From Pempheris klunzingeri (lineage: Eukaryota; Chordata; Actinopteri; Acropomatiformes; Pempheridae), in the NCBI RefSeq assembly GCF_042242105.1, contig NC_092013.1:11587618-11651617 (forward strand): DNA of 64,000 nucleotides, in the 5' to 3' direction. The notes beneath the pieces are model-generated. The model was not told the DNA's origin. It made no database searches and saw nothing but the letters and a program-made list of their open reading frames with translations. Of this stretch, positions 36,980 to 48,133 are shown piece after piece. Positions within the stretch are counted from its first letter, which is position 1; each line of letters starts with the position of its first letter. The position numbers and the translations under genes were made by a program.

Positions 36980-37330
36980 CATCGTGTAAACATCAGAACT
37001 TAATGTAATAATATCATCAGAAAAGAGGACACTTCTCCCGCTGCTCTTCCCACTCAGTCCAGTACTTTTCTCCGGTCACACCCCCAACGAGCCCACGGCT
37101 CCCCGTTCACGCTCACAGTCCACGTGAACCGGCGTGACACTCACACTCCGGTCTCAAATCTCCGCGCGCTTTTTCTCTTCCCTCCCTCCGCCCACGTGTT
37201 ACTCGAGCTCTGGTGACGTAACAGAAGCGGCGATTCACCGTATCCAAGGAGACGGGTCCCACACTGTGGAGTCGCGGGAATCCACTCGGAAAGCTGCGGT
37301 GTTTCACACCCACTGTTATGTAATGTGGTG
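36980..37330. promoter_or_regulatory. CpG-rich, promoter-like region with CRE and E-boxes
   Basis: GC-rich with several CpGs (CTCCGCGCGC), CACGTG E-boxes at 37121-37126 and 37193-37198, and a TGACGTAA CRE-like site at 37214-37221. No gene with recognisable coding exons starts here on either strand. It may drive a noncoding transcript or act as an upstream element for srsf3 or cdkn1a. Confidence 0.4.
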
Positions 37331-37519
37331 ACTGTCGTCCACAGAGAGCAGAGGGTGAGGAAGGAGCAGCGTGAAAACCCCAGGGGAGGCTTGTGGGAGC
37401 TAATTTTAGATTTGGTCACTGAGTTTCATTTATCTGTCTGTCTGACCTTCTGACCTGTGGGCAATAAGATGGCTACAGTGTCTCTTTGAATAATCCTCTT
37501 TAATCGACAGGACAAAACA

Positions 37520-38205
37520 GTGTAGGCTACACCCACCTGTAGACATCTGTCTGATACACCCAGAAGTACCGCAGCACCATCGAGAGCATCCTCACAAACT
37601 GCATCACCGTGTGGTTTGGGAGCTGCACGGCGGCGGAGAGGGCGGCTCTGCATAGAGTGGTGAAGGCAGCTCAGAGGATCATCGGGCTGGAGCTCTCTCA
37701 CCTCAACACACTCTGTGCCAGCAGACTGAGGAAGAAGGCCAGGAGCATCACACTGGACACCACACACCCTGGAAACCCCCTGTGAAATCCACCACGAACA
37801 GGCTGAGGAACAGCTTCTACCCCAGAGCTGTGGCCTCCATCACACCCCTCCCCCCTGTTTCTACAAATTCCTAACCAGGACGACCTCAGTAGCCTCTAAG
37901 CAGAGGCTAGCTGCACTATCTTATACATACACTGTTACTCACTTTTTTCATCTTTCATGTTTCATGCTGCATTGCACTGTTCTGTACATAGTGTTTATAC
38001 CGTAACTGTTATTCTTGATAATTGTGTATATTCTTGAATATTGTATATATATTTTTCCTTTTGCCTATTTTTATTTTTTATTTTTATATCTTTATTTATT
38101 GTCTTTATTGTCTTGTTTATAAATTTCATATGGGAGAGGTCAGACGGAATTTCATTATACTTTGCTGTTTAATGACAATAAACCTGATTCTGATTCTGTC
38201 CCTCC
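37520..38205 (+). mobile_element. L2-like LINE fragment, C-terminal reverse-transcriptase region and 3' tail
   Basis: Plus-strand frames near 37560-37785 translate to RSTIESILTNCITVWFGSCT and AALHRVVKAAQRIIG, the well-known C-terminal part of fish L2-type ORF2. The sequence continues to a tail ending GACAATAAACCTGATTCTGA. Truncated at its 5' end and not functional. Confidence 0.85.
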
Positions 38206-38436
38206 TAACATCAACTCCAAGGCAAAGGGGACAGGACATAGCAACTTAATATATGAAGAAATAAAAGCTATACATTTTTTTTGTATTTAATGGTTACCTT
38301 GATTCTGCAAGTCGATGATACTGAACAATTACTGAAATATATATAACTCACCACAATATACTGTGCAGCTTGATACGCAACATACATTCGTATTGTAAAG
38401 GTAAGTAATTAGAATAACCTAATAAAATGTGGGTAA

Positions 38437-38437
<1 letters not shown>

Positions 38438-38470
<33 letters not shown>
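38438..38470. repeat. (CTAT)n microsatellite
   Basis: Eight tetranucleotide units in tandem. The following 38471-40445 holds no supported gene; a short GAT run lies near 38925. Confidence 0.9.
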
Positions 38471-40445
38471 TCTTCAGTAATTTGTCAGACAAAATACTGC
38501 ACAACAATCTATAATAATTCTCTGACACAGGATCATTACAACTCTGGCAAATCATCACGGCGGCCATTATTTTATCATTCATCACAGTGACTATGAGGTA
38601 AACGGTAGAAATACTGCATCGCAAAGTAATCCACCCGGATTGTGTGCTTGCATGTATCACATGTATCTGGAGTCACATCACATCAGGATGCCGTACATTT
38701 TGTTAGTGAAGGCATTAGGTAGCCCCACGTGACCCTTGCGTGTTCAGGTTATATTCTTTATGATATACAACCAGTGGCAGTGACAGGTAATAAAGCTGCA
38801 AAGAGCAGAACTCAATAAATAGTTAATTAAGTGTCCAAGCGTATGCGCTTCATTTGGCTCCATCTGACCTAAAACCGAATCACAGTGGATTCAGAACAAA
38901 GGCCTGAATATGATGAAGCGCATGATGATGATGATGATTTGGTGAGGCTCGCAGACCCTCTGCTCTGTGCACCTGCCTTATAGTTGAGAGATAATAAAGT
39001 GTCTACTCAGCTGTACAAATGATGAGCCTGTTTGTGTGGCCCCACAGCTGCTGCTCACTAACAAACAGTGTGCACTAACTGTATCTGTCAGTTTAATGAA
39101 AATGTCATTAACTCCACTGCATATCACCACTGAATATGGTTGTGCTGTGGATTCGTGAGCAGCTTCCAAGTTCCAGTGTGTTTCTCTTGTGTCCCGTCCG
39201 TCACCTGCTCAACAAAAGACCCAGTGTGACAAGGGGGTAACCTAGTTGGGCCTTTATACGCTGCATCCTACAGTTAGGACTCTTGTTGTCATGGTGGGAA
39301 CTAGGCTGAGGGGCAGCGGGACGGCATTGAGTGTGAGGAGATAATCAAACCTGGCTTCAACAACAAGATGATGAAGTTGAAGAGTGAACAGTGTGGAAGT
39401 CAATGGGTTTTAAGAGGCTTGTGACAGGGAGTTATAACAAATCAGATCTGGCATATTGTCACCGTTCCTTTCAAAGCTTTATCATTTATCTTTTTACAGG
39501 TGAATGAGTTGCTCAATTCTGTTTCAAAACTTTATTAAATGCTTTTGAGACAAAAATCTCAAAGTAAAGCTTATTGAAAGAGTAGAGTGGCGTTTGTTCT
39601 AGATGGCAGCATGGGTGTAATTCTATTGTACTGACTGTTGTACTTTTTACTCCAGTGCATCCAGATTTTACACATAAAACATATGATCACGTTTTTTTTA
39701 TTGATTTATTCATTGATATACAAAAACACATCAGTCCATGTTACTGTCTGCGAGCAAACATATGCAGGTCTCTGCACATGAGATGTAGCTTCTGTTGTTC
39801 TTTACAGGCTGCAGTGACACATTTTGAATTCATCACCACCATCATGAGTTTAAGGAGATGCACTCCTTCAAATACAGAATATTCAGAGCAACCTGAACTT
39901 TGTTCCTAAATTTTAATGTCAAACAATCATGCCAAGCAGAAAAGGAATGGAGTAAAATGTTACAAATGTTATAAATTAAACTACCATCAGTAGCCTAAAC
40001 AGAGATGTAGTGGAGTAAAAAGTACAATATTTCCCTCTGAATTGTAGTGAAATAGAAGTACAAAGTAGCAGAAAATGGAAATACTCAAGTCAAGTCCAAA
40101 TATCCTAAAAAATGTACTTCAGTACAGATCATGATTGATGTTGTTTTCCACCACTGCTGAACTCAGAGGATGACAAAACACATGCACATACATTAACCCC
40201 TTACAACAAATAAAAAAATGTACGCACAGTTATATTGTATATATAGCCCCTCAGATCTAAGATGTCTTAAATATATTGATGTCATTTTCTTATCATTTAT
40301 ATGACTTCTATACTTATATCTACTTATATTTTGTTATTTACCTTGCTGTATTTCAGGTAATATTACTCAATTATTTTTGTTACACATTCAAAATGTACTG
40401 ATCAACAGCTGAAGGTTTATATTTTTCAATTAAAATATGTAATAA

Positions 40446-40479
40446 CAAGAAGAAGAAGAAGAAGAAGAAGAAGAAGAAC
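40446..40479. repeat. (AAG)n microsatellite
   Basis: About eleven AAG units directly upstream of the GC-rich distal cdkn1a promoter candidate. Confidence 0.95.
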
Positions 40480-40489
40480 ACATCCGGGT

Positions 40490-40876
40490 TACTGCGCCGC
40501 TGCTCCCTGTCATGCGCAGTAGAAAGTAGCCGGACCGTCATGAGCTGGAGTTTCCTCTCTTCATGTGAGCCAACTCTTCACGTGTGCTCATGTGTTTACC
40601 GGACGAGAGCACACGTGCGTGGGCCCGCCTCTCCACGGGAGATGAGGCTCCCCGCCCACCGAGACTTCATAAAACTTTAGCCCGAGTCCAAAACCGTGAG
40701 AATACTTGAAGAAAGGGGCTCTATTCGGCACTGAAGTTGTACTTCTTTTACTCGCTAAGTTCCAGCAGCTTGGAGCAGTTTGTGTTTTTACAGAAGAGCT
40801 GCTGTGAAAAATCAGGAAAAAGGACACATAAACAGCAGCTTCATTCAGCAGGACTGGACCGCAGCCGACTGATAAT
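40490..40876 (+). promoter_or_regulatory. distal promoter and noncoding first exon, probably of cdkn1a
   Basis: A GC-rich block has an NRF1-like CATGCGCAGT near 40511, two CACGTG E-boxes (40579-40584 and 40612-40617) forming the arms of an inverted repeat, a CCCGCCC box near 40650 and a CATAAAAC TATA-like site near 40667. A candidate exon ends at 40876 with AAT|GTAAGT. The next plus-strand coding exons are those of cdkn1a. The link is inferred from position and orientation. Confidence 0.5.
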
Positions 40877-41196
40877 GTAAGTTAAATAACTCTAAACTAA
40901 TGTTTTTTAACACTACATGAGCTTAACTTTGTGTTTTATTATTTTTATTATTTTTGAAAACCTCTTTAGAAACAACTGTCCACATTATACGCATGTGTAG
41001 CTTGTATACTAAACTATAAAGTCTACTTTTATGCTTTTACATTGTCCATTAGTATATTTTAAGTATCACACATGATATGTTTACAGGACTGATTTATTCC
41101 ACCACCAGTGTGACTTGAAGTTATGTGTTTATTTCTATGTTTCACTGCGGGGTTCAGTCAGTTTATCTAGTCTGGAAAACTCAGTCAGGGTTGTTC

Positions 41197-41198
<2 letters not shown>

Positions 41199-41259
<61 letters not shown>
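41199..41259. repeat. (GT)n microsatellite
   Basis: About 30 GT units. It lies between the two cdkn1a promoter candidates; GC-rich sequence at 41260-41460 follows. Confidence 0.97.
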
Positions 41260-41263
<4 letters not shown>

Positions 41264-42850
41264 CCTGTGCCTGACAGCCCAGTCTGACTGCTCAACACGA
41301 GCTCCAGCCTCACGTGGGGCCAGTAGTAAACTGGGCAGGAGCCTCTGCAGCTCGTGCGGAGCTCTTTCTCCCGCCACAGACCTTGAATCATCCAGCCCCG
41401 CCCGGCTTGGCCCGGCTTGGCCCGCCCCCCTCTCTGACGTGTTATCCCGTGAGGCTCTCTTTCTCAGCTGCTGCCCTCATTTTTTCCACACCACTTCACC
41501 CAAGACAGACGAGGGGTTTTTACTAGACTTTTCTCAAACCACTTCGATCAGATCTCCTCCACTGAGTGAGGAAGGAGCAGCCACGATTAATTAAAACAAA
41601 AATCATCATCCATTTTGTCCCTGTGACACCCTCTACCAATTTAATTATACTTATTTAAATATAATTAATGTTTTAAACCACTTAAGGAAAAACCTTCTAG
41701 TAAGCTGCTGCCACACCCTCAGAGACCCTCAGTCCAGTCTGGTGACTTTTGCTGTCTGACTGTAAAAACAAAAACCTTAACTAAACTTTTGTTAGACCCC
41801 TGGACTCCTTACATTTATTAGTTCCTGTAATAAATAGCGATAAACCCCATACTGATAATATTCATTAATATTTTAGTATCAATTACCTCATACCTCATTT
41901 TAAAACACCAAGTAATGATGGTGAACAGATCAAAAGATATATTTTTTATAAATATGTATTGATAGAGAGATATTAATTCCAGTCAATGCTACAGCTCCTT
42001 AACTACTAAACTGTGAACAAGAATGCTAATGTTTCTTCTCACAGTTATTGTCGCTTACAGCATTTCTTGGATTGTGTTAAACTGAACATGAATGAACTAC
42101 AGTTCCTGGAAAAATGCCACATTTCCTGACCCCGGTCTGCTCCGCTCCGCTCCGCTGTGCTGAGAGGCTGCGGCCAAGTCAGATTAAGTAGCAGGTCAGG
42201 TTTTACCAGACTTGTATCCATATTTCTATATTTTTTTCAAAAACACGAGATGGGCTTTAAAGTAGCCGTCAGTCCGAGTCAAACTGAAGTTCATGTGTCT
42301 GACTGGTGGATCTGTTTGTTGGCAGGTTTGTGTCCCTCATCCTCATAAAACAGTTTCTATCCTTTAGATAAAGTAAAATCTATTTAATCAGCATCAGTAA
42401 ACGTCATTAGTGTCTCTTATATTATCATTATTCTAATTACAATGACCTGTCCTCTCCTAAAGTGCTTCAGTTGGATAATTAGGTTGAGTTTCTCCTGGTT
42501 GTTCCCTTAAATGAACGTCCTGCCCAGCCCTCCCAGATCACTGTAATGACTTATTATTGTCATGAGACTCTGCTGATTCCTTCCTGTACCTCTTACAGGA
42601 AAGTTCCATTACCATTTAACCTTTACACTTGCAAATATATACATGTGAAGGGCACTGATTTCATAATAGGATTCAGAAAACCCATAACATCCATCCATAA
42701 TATCCCCCATTATATTATTTATATCCTAACATCTATGATAATTAATAAATAGTCCAGATTAGCGGCTCATGTAAGTCTTTAAATTGAGCTGTCTGTCTGT
42801 AGATGGTGTATTATCGCCACCTAGTGGTGACTGATCACATGCTCTGCTGA

Positions 42851-42896
42851 GGACTTGCCCCTACATGTCTGTGTGAGATTATGTCCAGGCATGTAC
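42851..42896 (+). promoter_or_regulatory. p53-type response elements upstream of cdkn1a
   Basis: Against the p53 half-site RRRCWWGYYY, GGACTTGCCC (42851-42860) matches 10 of 10. The abutting CTACATGTCT (42861-42870) matches 8 of 10 with an intact CATG core. AGGCATGTAC (42887-42896) matches 9 of 10. The first two make a full site with no spacer. The cluster ends 50 bases before a TATA box, in front of the classic p53 target gene. Binding itself is inferred. Confidence 0.75.
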
Positions 42897-42945
42897 CAGT
42901 GATTCACACTGGAGGGCTCAGTGAGTCACTGGCTGGCTGCTGTCT

Positions 42946-42951
42946 TATAAA
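42946..42951 (+). promoter_or_regulatory. TATA box of the proximal cdkn1a promoter
   Basis: TATAAA in CTTATAAAGAG, about 80 bases before an ATG followed directly by a GTAAGC donor. It predicts a start near 42976 and a 5' exon of roughly 50 bases ending at 43028. Confidence 0.7.
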
Positions 42952-43025
42952 GAGCTCTGCAGAAACACCAGGCTGATATTCTCTGTTGGTCTCATCGAGG
43001 AAACTTGACTAAACTGACCAGAGCC

Positions 43026-44211
43026 ATGGTAAGCCTGACATCCGAGGGCAGTGAAAAAAGACTTCTGTTTTAGGTTATATCAAATGGATTTTTTGGCGTT
43101 GATTGGTTTGATGATTGATTAATTTAGATTTGTGTTAAAATTCAGATTTCTGGGAATCAGTGCTGCTGTGATTAGTTGATTGTCAGGAAATTACTTGGGA
43201 GTAAATTTAGATAATTGATTTGTTCTTGGGAAGCTCGGTGGTGAAGTGGTTAGCACTGCTGTCACAGCAAGAAGGTTTCAGTTTTGAATCTGCAGTCAGT
43301 TTGAACCTGGGGCCTTTCTGTGTGCAGTTTTTTAATGTTCTCCCGCGCTTGTGTGGATTTTCTCTTGGTACTCCAGCTTCCTTCCACAGTCCAAAGACCT
43401 GCAGGTTAACTCGTGACTCTAAATTGCCTGTGAGTGTGAGTGTGAATGGTTGTCTGTCTTTAGTTGTCGGCCCTCTGATTGACTGCTGACCAGTCCAGGG
43501 TGTACTCCGCCTATTGCCCAATGACAGCTGGGATTGCACCCTGCTGAGAGTCACCACGATTGTCTCAGCTGATGTTGAGCAGCTTTTCAACTAACCGCTG
43601 GTCTTGTCTCTGTTTCCTGCAGTGTAGGATGATGGCTACTCACAAGCGGATCCTGACCCCCCCGAGGAAAGGCCCCACTCGACGAAGCCTGTTTGGCCCA
43701 GTGGACCGAGAGCAGCTGCAGATGGAGTACCAGGCCGCCCTCAGGAAAGACCTGGAGGAGACGTCACTGCGCTGGGGCTTCGACTTCATCTCGGATAAAC
43801 CTCTGGACAGCAGCGATTTCCAGTGGGAGGCTATCCCAGGCACCAAGGTGCCGCTGCTCTACAGATCCTGCCTGCTGGAGCAGGCTGAGGGCCAGAGGGC
43901 GCCAGAGGCAGCAGTTACACCCAAGAGAGGAAGGGTGGGGCTGGCAGAGAGCGAGAAGGAGAACATCCCGTGCACGCCAGAGAAGTGTGCATTCAACCTG
44001 GAGAACATGGAGAAAACACCGGGGAGAAGAGAGAGCGGTGGGCTGAAGAGGAAACAGACAAACATTACAGGTACAGACTCAGATATTCTTCGTGTGAATG
44101 AGTTCTTGTCGGTTTGATTTGCATGAGTTTAACACCCTGTTCTCTATCCCAACAGATTTCTACCCAGCTAAAAGAAAAATGGTTGGGATGCCACGTAAAT
44201 CCGGCGAGTGA
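43026..44211 (+). CDS. cdkn1a: cyclin-dependent kinase inhibitor 1A (p21/Cip1)
   Basis: Exons 43026-43028 (ATG only), 43623-44070 and 44156-44211 give 168 codons starting MCRMMATHKRIL. If the first exon is not used, the conserved start MATHKRIL at 43632 gives 164 residues, the length of human p21. Numbered from MATHK: cyclin-binding RRSLFG at about 17-22, the CDK-inhibitory region through LRWGFDFISDKPLDSSDFQW, and a C-terminal PCNA-binding PIP box QTNITDFY (Q142, I145, F148, Y149) followed by the basic AKRK. The PIP box separates p21 from p27 and p57. The protein blocks cyclin-CDK complexes and PCNA-dependent replication in the nucleus. The upstream p53-type sites and TATA box predict damage-induced transcription. 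The neighbour srsf3 supports orthology with the 6p21 gene. The ATG-only exon is inferred from the TATA box, the donor and frame. Confidence 0.93.
43231..43560 (+). repeat. dispersed teleost repeat in cdkn1a intron
   Basis: It starts with a tRNA-box-like GTGGTGAAGTGGTTAGCACT, continues through CCACAGTCCAAAGACCTGCA and ends with AGCTGGGATTGCACCCTGCT. The same order is familiar from a very common interspersed fish repeat. This copy is diverged. I am unsure of its class; it may be SINE-like. Confidence 0.7.
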
Positions 44212-45734
44212 TTTCTTTGGTGCAGTTTCCTGCAATGGTGCCAATACTCCAAAAGCACCACACAGACAGTACTACACTCAGGAAAACTACATTCTGCACA
44301 TACGTCACAGAGTCTTGTACCCAGTGAATCATCTAACAAACGAAGGGACCTCAGCAACACATTATCACTATATGGTTAATTAGGGTACTGTATTCACTCT
44401 GAGGGGGTTGGTGTTTTTCCCCAGTGGCAAGAAGGGGGCATTTGAGCAGAGAAGATTAACAGTAATCTCTTGAATCAGCGGATTTATACTCATTTGGATC
44501 ATGGGGATGCCAAAGTGTTGACTGTCATTTCCTACTGTACATTCCACAGAGCTGGAAAACACTTTCTGGGTTGTAGTACCTCTGTACCCGTTGCAGTACA
44601 GACAGATGATGGATGAACACATTACTGTACACACTTGAAACAGATGCCATGTCTGTAAAAACTCATTCTGCCTCACTGGGAAATTAGGGAGTGGATGTGA
44701 CTAAACTGCAGAATGACTTGAAAGGGTAGAGAATGGATGAAGCTTGTGTTTAAATCCACTATTGTTTTTCTACAATGTTATTCTTTATGTGTATCTTTAA
44801 GGGCTCGGGGTCTCTTTTTTTACGAGCACTTCATGTGCAAAGTGTATTATACTTTGTATATCCAGATGTACTGTGGCGTTTCCTCCACCATCATGTATTC
44901 AATGGAAAATGCTTGAAGAGTTTTGATATCACGTACATCCAGTTGCTTTGCTTAGATTATTAATGACAGAAGTGCCATCATGTCCTCTTCCATTCCTTCC
45001 AGCTACTGTATGCCAATTGATTTTCCAAACAAGTGCCCAGACTGACATGTGTACAGCACCAGATAGTGTAGGTTAGAAGTGTAGCACCATGTCTTTGAAA
45101 GACTAAATGTAGGTTTATTTAGATATATATCAGACATTTATCTATAGAGTTTAATGCAGCACTGTTAAGTAGCAGAATCATAAATAAGCGTTGCAGTATT
45201 GCACATACATCTGATAGCCGGTGTATCCAAAGCACCCAGCTTCAAGTGCCTTTGCAGCATTTGTTTCAGTATTTGAAACTCCATAAAGGACAATCAGAAG
45301 AAAGTGTTCACAGAAGCAAATGTGTTATTTACTAAGCTAAAGCTGAGCGCTGTTCTTTTCTATTTGGATACACAGTGCAATTATAACAGAGAATGTGTCA
45401 TTGCCTGCCTCAAAACAGATCATATGTTTGGTCATGACACTTATTTTTGTCTATGTTGGCAAATCCTGCTGCTATGGGTAATCTGAATGGGTGTCACATA
45501 AGGTCACTGTAATGCTAATCCTTACAAACTGACAGCTTCGCCGCTGCAAATACGAAGCTAAGCAAATAACAGCATTACCCCAAACAATGAATGCACTTCT
45601 GTTGATAGATGCTTGTGCACAGGTCCTATATGTTGTTTTATGTTAAAAGCTACAAATGAAAAGATATTATTTATTGTGAGATACTGTTCATTGTGATAAA
45701 TTAGTGTTTAATTATTATGAGAATTCAAAATTAC

Positions 45735-45740
45735 AATAAA
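45735..45740 (+). terminator. probable polyadenylation signal of cdkn1a
   Basis: AATAAA about 1.5 kb past the stop; 44212-45734 is then an AT-rich 3' UTR without other features. A second AATAAA-like site lies within the next 20 bases. Confidence 0.55.
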
Positions 45741-45835
45741 ATGTCAAAATAAAATTTCTTTTGACTGTTTTTGCTTTATTGTGGTCTTTATTTTGCTTAA
45801 TCCTGTTTCTCCTGCAAGTGTGTGTGTGTGTATGT

Positions 45836-46075
45836 ACTTGTACTTGCTACATAGTGAGGACCAGAACAAGTTTGTGCTGAGTGAGGACACTATTTTGCCG
45901 ATAACTTCAAAGGAATGTTTTAAGTTTAAGATCAGGGTTATAATCAGGTTTAGGTTTGGTTTAGGGTTCAGGTCAGGGTGAGGGTTAGGGTTGTGGTTTA
46001 GCATTCAGTTGTGATGGTAAAGGGCTTGGGAATGCATTATGTCACTGAGGGTCCTCACAAAGATAGAAGTACAAG
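45836..46075. mobile_element. short inverted-repeat element with internal TTAGGG-like repeats
   Basis: The ends are imperfect inverted repeats of about 26 bases: CTTGTACTT...GTGAGGACC on the left and the reverse complement of GGTCCTCAC...AAGTACAAG on the right. The interior has degenerate repeats of the type GGTTTAGG and GAGGGTTAGGGTTG. No coding capacity. It fits a non-autonomous DNA element. Confidence 0.65.
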
Positions 46076-46614
46076 GATACTAATGGATCAGTGATCCATT
46101 ACTGAAGTGAAAGTTGTGACACCCTGTGTAAAAATAGTCCTCTAAAGCAAAAGTTGCATTTATTCAAGTGGCAGATTAAGATTTTAGATACAAAACAAAT
46201 CAGATTCATAAATAATTATGAGGTTTAATTGATTAGAAGACCCAACAGTGTATAAAGATTTTTAAATTATTAAATTAAATTATTAAATAAAACTCCACTT
46301 CAACCAAATACAACAGTGCAACTATTAGTTATTGTCATAATAATAATAATAAAGCAATAGTAGTATGCATGAGTACTTACACTTCTGATGATTTAATTAT
46401 ACTAAGTAGAAGTGTAGGTAATATTCCAACACAGGATGTTTATTTGTGAAAGAATATTTTCTACATGGAAGTATTCTTATATTTACTCAAGTAAAATTTC
46501 TGTATATGTTTTTCATTACTGGTATTCAGTCTATAGGTTTGGCCCACAGTGTCAACATCACTTACCACTGTCCCTCTGGTATTTAAGTGTGTTCACTGGG
46601 AAACACCCAACAGG

Positions 46615-46800
46615 CCTTTTTCACTGAGAACATTTTGACTCTGGCTGGATTCCATTAAGCTGCTTTCGTTTCTGGGTACTGACGTTGTAGATGCTGGTTT
46701 ATTGTCACAACTTACTGGGACGGAGCCACAGTTAATGTTAGTATTAGCACCTGTTTGTTTCGTACCATCACAAGTCAAAATGTCTGCTTGAAAAAGGCCT
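46615..46800. repeat. interspersed repeat, copy 1 (second copy at 63515-63690)
   Basis: Shared blocks with the second copy, in the same order and orientation, include GGCTG..TTCCATT.AGCTG, TTGTCAC...TTACTGGGAC and A.ATGTCTGCT. The two copies are clearly related but diverged. No coding signal. The rest of 46080-47700 shows nothing else supportable. Confidence 0.6.
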
Positions 46801-47757
46801 GTAGTGAGTGTATGGCTTTGTTCATACACTTCAAGCCTTTTGCTGTAAAGAAGAATCTGCCAACTTGGTCTGTTAATTTTTTTAATCAAGTAAGTTAGTT
46901 CAATGGATGTGTAAATGTATATTCTAAAAGGATAAATAACCCCAGATTTTCTTTGTATTCTTTGTTATTCATTTTCTTTCAGGTCTGAAGAAAATGTGTT
47001 TCTAGTGCCCTCTGTAGTTTTAAAGACTCAGCCAGACATCATCATCATCACATTGCTGATATTTATTTTACTTTTGATTTTGAATTAATTAGATTTTACT
47101 TTTTGATTTTTATATTTTGTTGACAATTCTAATGCATAAATTAGTATTTTTTTTACACTACTGTATTGCTACTTTTACCTAGGTAAGACACCTGAATGCT
47201 TCTTCCACCTTCTTTGGGATTTTTCCACGCCTGTCTGTGGATGAAAGCTCTTTTTGAGATGATCCCTCAGATGTTGAAGGCAGTTTGTTTAGTGGGTTTC
47301 CCTCCACAGATACACGCTGTCACACATGCCAGCACAGAGAGAGATCTGAAGTTCGGTGATTTCAACTTGAAGCAGCTCAAACATCACATGTTTTTTTTCC
47401 CTCCTTTGTGGAGAAGGAGAAATTAAAGGAGTGAGTCACAGCTCAGACAGACTCTGTGTACCTTGGCACCACATCACTGCGGCCCCACATCAGCGCACAC
47501 TGGCTGGATGTGTTTGTTTTGGGGAGTTTCGGGGGATGAAAGACCCGAGGCAAGGCCCTGCCACAGGCCCTGCTGTGCTCCCTCTCCTCCTCCCCCCTGT
47601 ATCTCTCCCCTGGCCTCAGCAGCACAGAGGCACCTGCACGCCTGCGCTAAGCTCTCCCATCCCACCCCCACCCCCCCTCCACCATCCCATCTCTCTCCCC
47701 CCCCTCCCATCATCTGTCCCTCAGCTCCCACATCCATTATAGGGCAGGACAGCTAGC

Positions 47758-48133
47758 ATTTGCATTTAGACTGAGAGAGAGGGAGCAGGAGAGAGAGAGG
47801 TAGGGAGCACAGAGGGAGGAGGAGGGAGCATAGGACACAAAGGAGAGAGAGAGAGAGAGAGGGAGGGAGGGAGGGAGGGAGGGAGAGATCAGAGCATCAG
47901 AGAGAGGGAGTGGGAGGCTGCAGATATCGATGGCATTAACAATGGAGCATTAGGATCCAGTGAGGTGATAGTCAGCCAGACAACGGCTGAGGGTGAAGAT
48001 ATTTGAGGAGGGGGGCTCCTCCTCGGTGAGCTCAGGGGGAGGAGGAGGAGGAGGAGGCGGGAGGATGAGGAGGAGGAGGATGGGCCTCGAACACAGACTT
48101 GCAATGGCACTGCAAAAATTGGATTAAAGCAGT
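47758..48133 (+). promoter_or_regulatory. putative tmcc2 short-isoform promoter and 5' UTR, purine-rich
   Basis: A POU-type octamer ATTTGCAT at 47758-47765 follows an ATTATAGGG element. Then come GA- and GAGG-rich low-complexity blocks (47770-47890 and 48035-48080). The stretch runs into the ATG|GTAACG exon end at 48136. Transcription start and exon extent are inferred. Confidence 0.4.

Noticed and set aside
43207-43590. 127-codon minus-strand frame
   Set aside because: It runs through the interspersed repeat in the cdkn1a intron.
45083-45104. TAGCACCATGTC, similar to the miR-29 seed region
   Set aside because: Only the first bases match and no complementary arm for a precursor is nearby; it is in the cdkn1a 3' UTR.
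47431-47756. Proline-rich plus-strand frames of about 100 codons
   Set aside because: Low-complexity C-rich DNA with no splice context or family.
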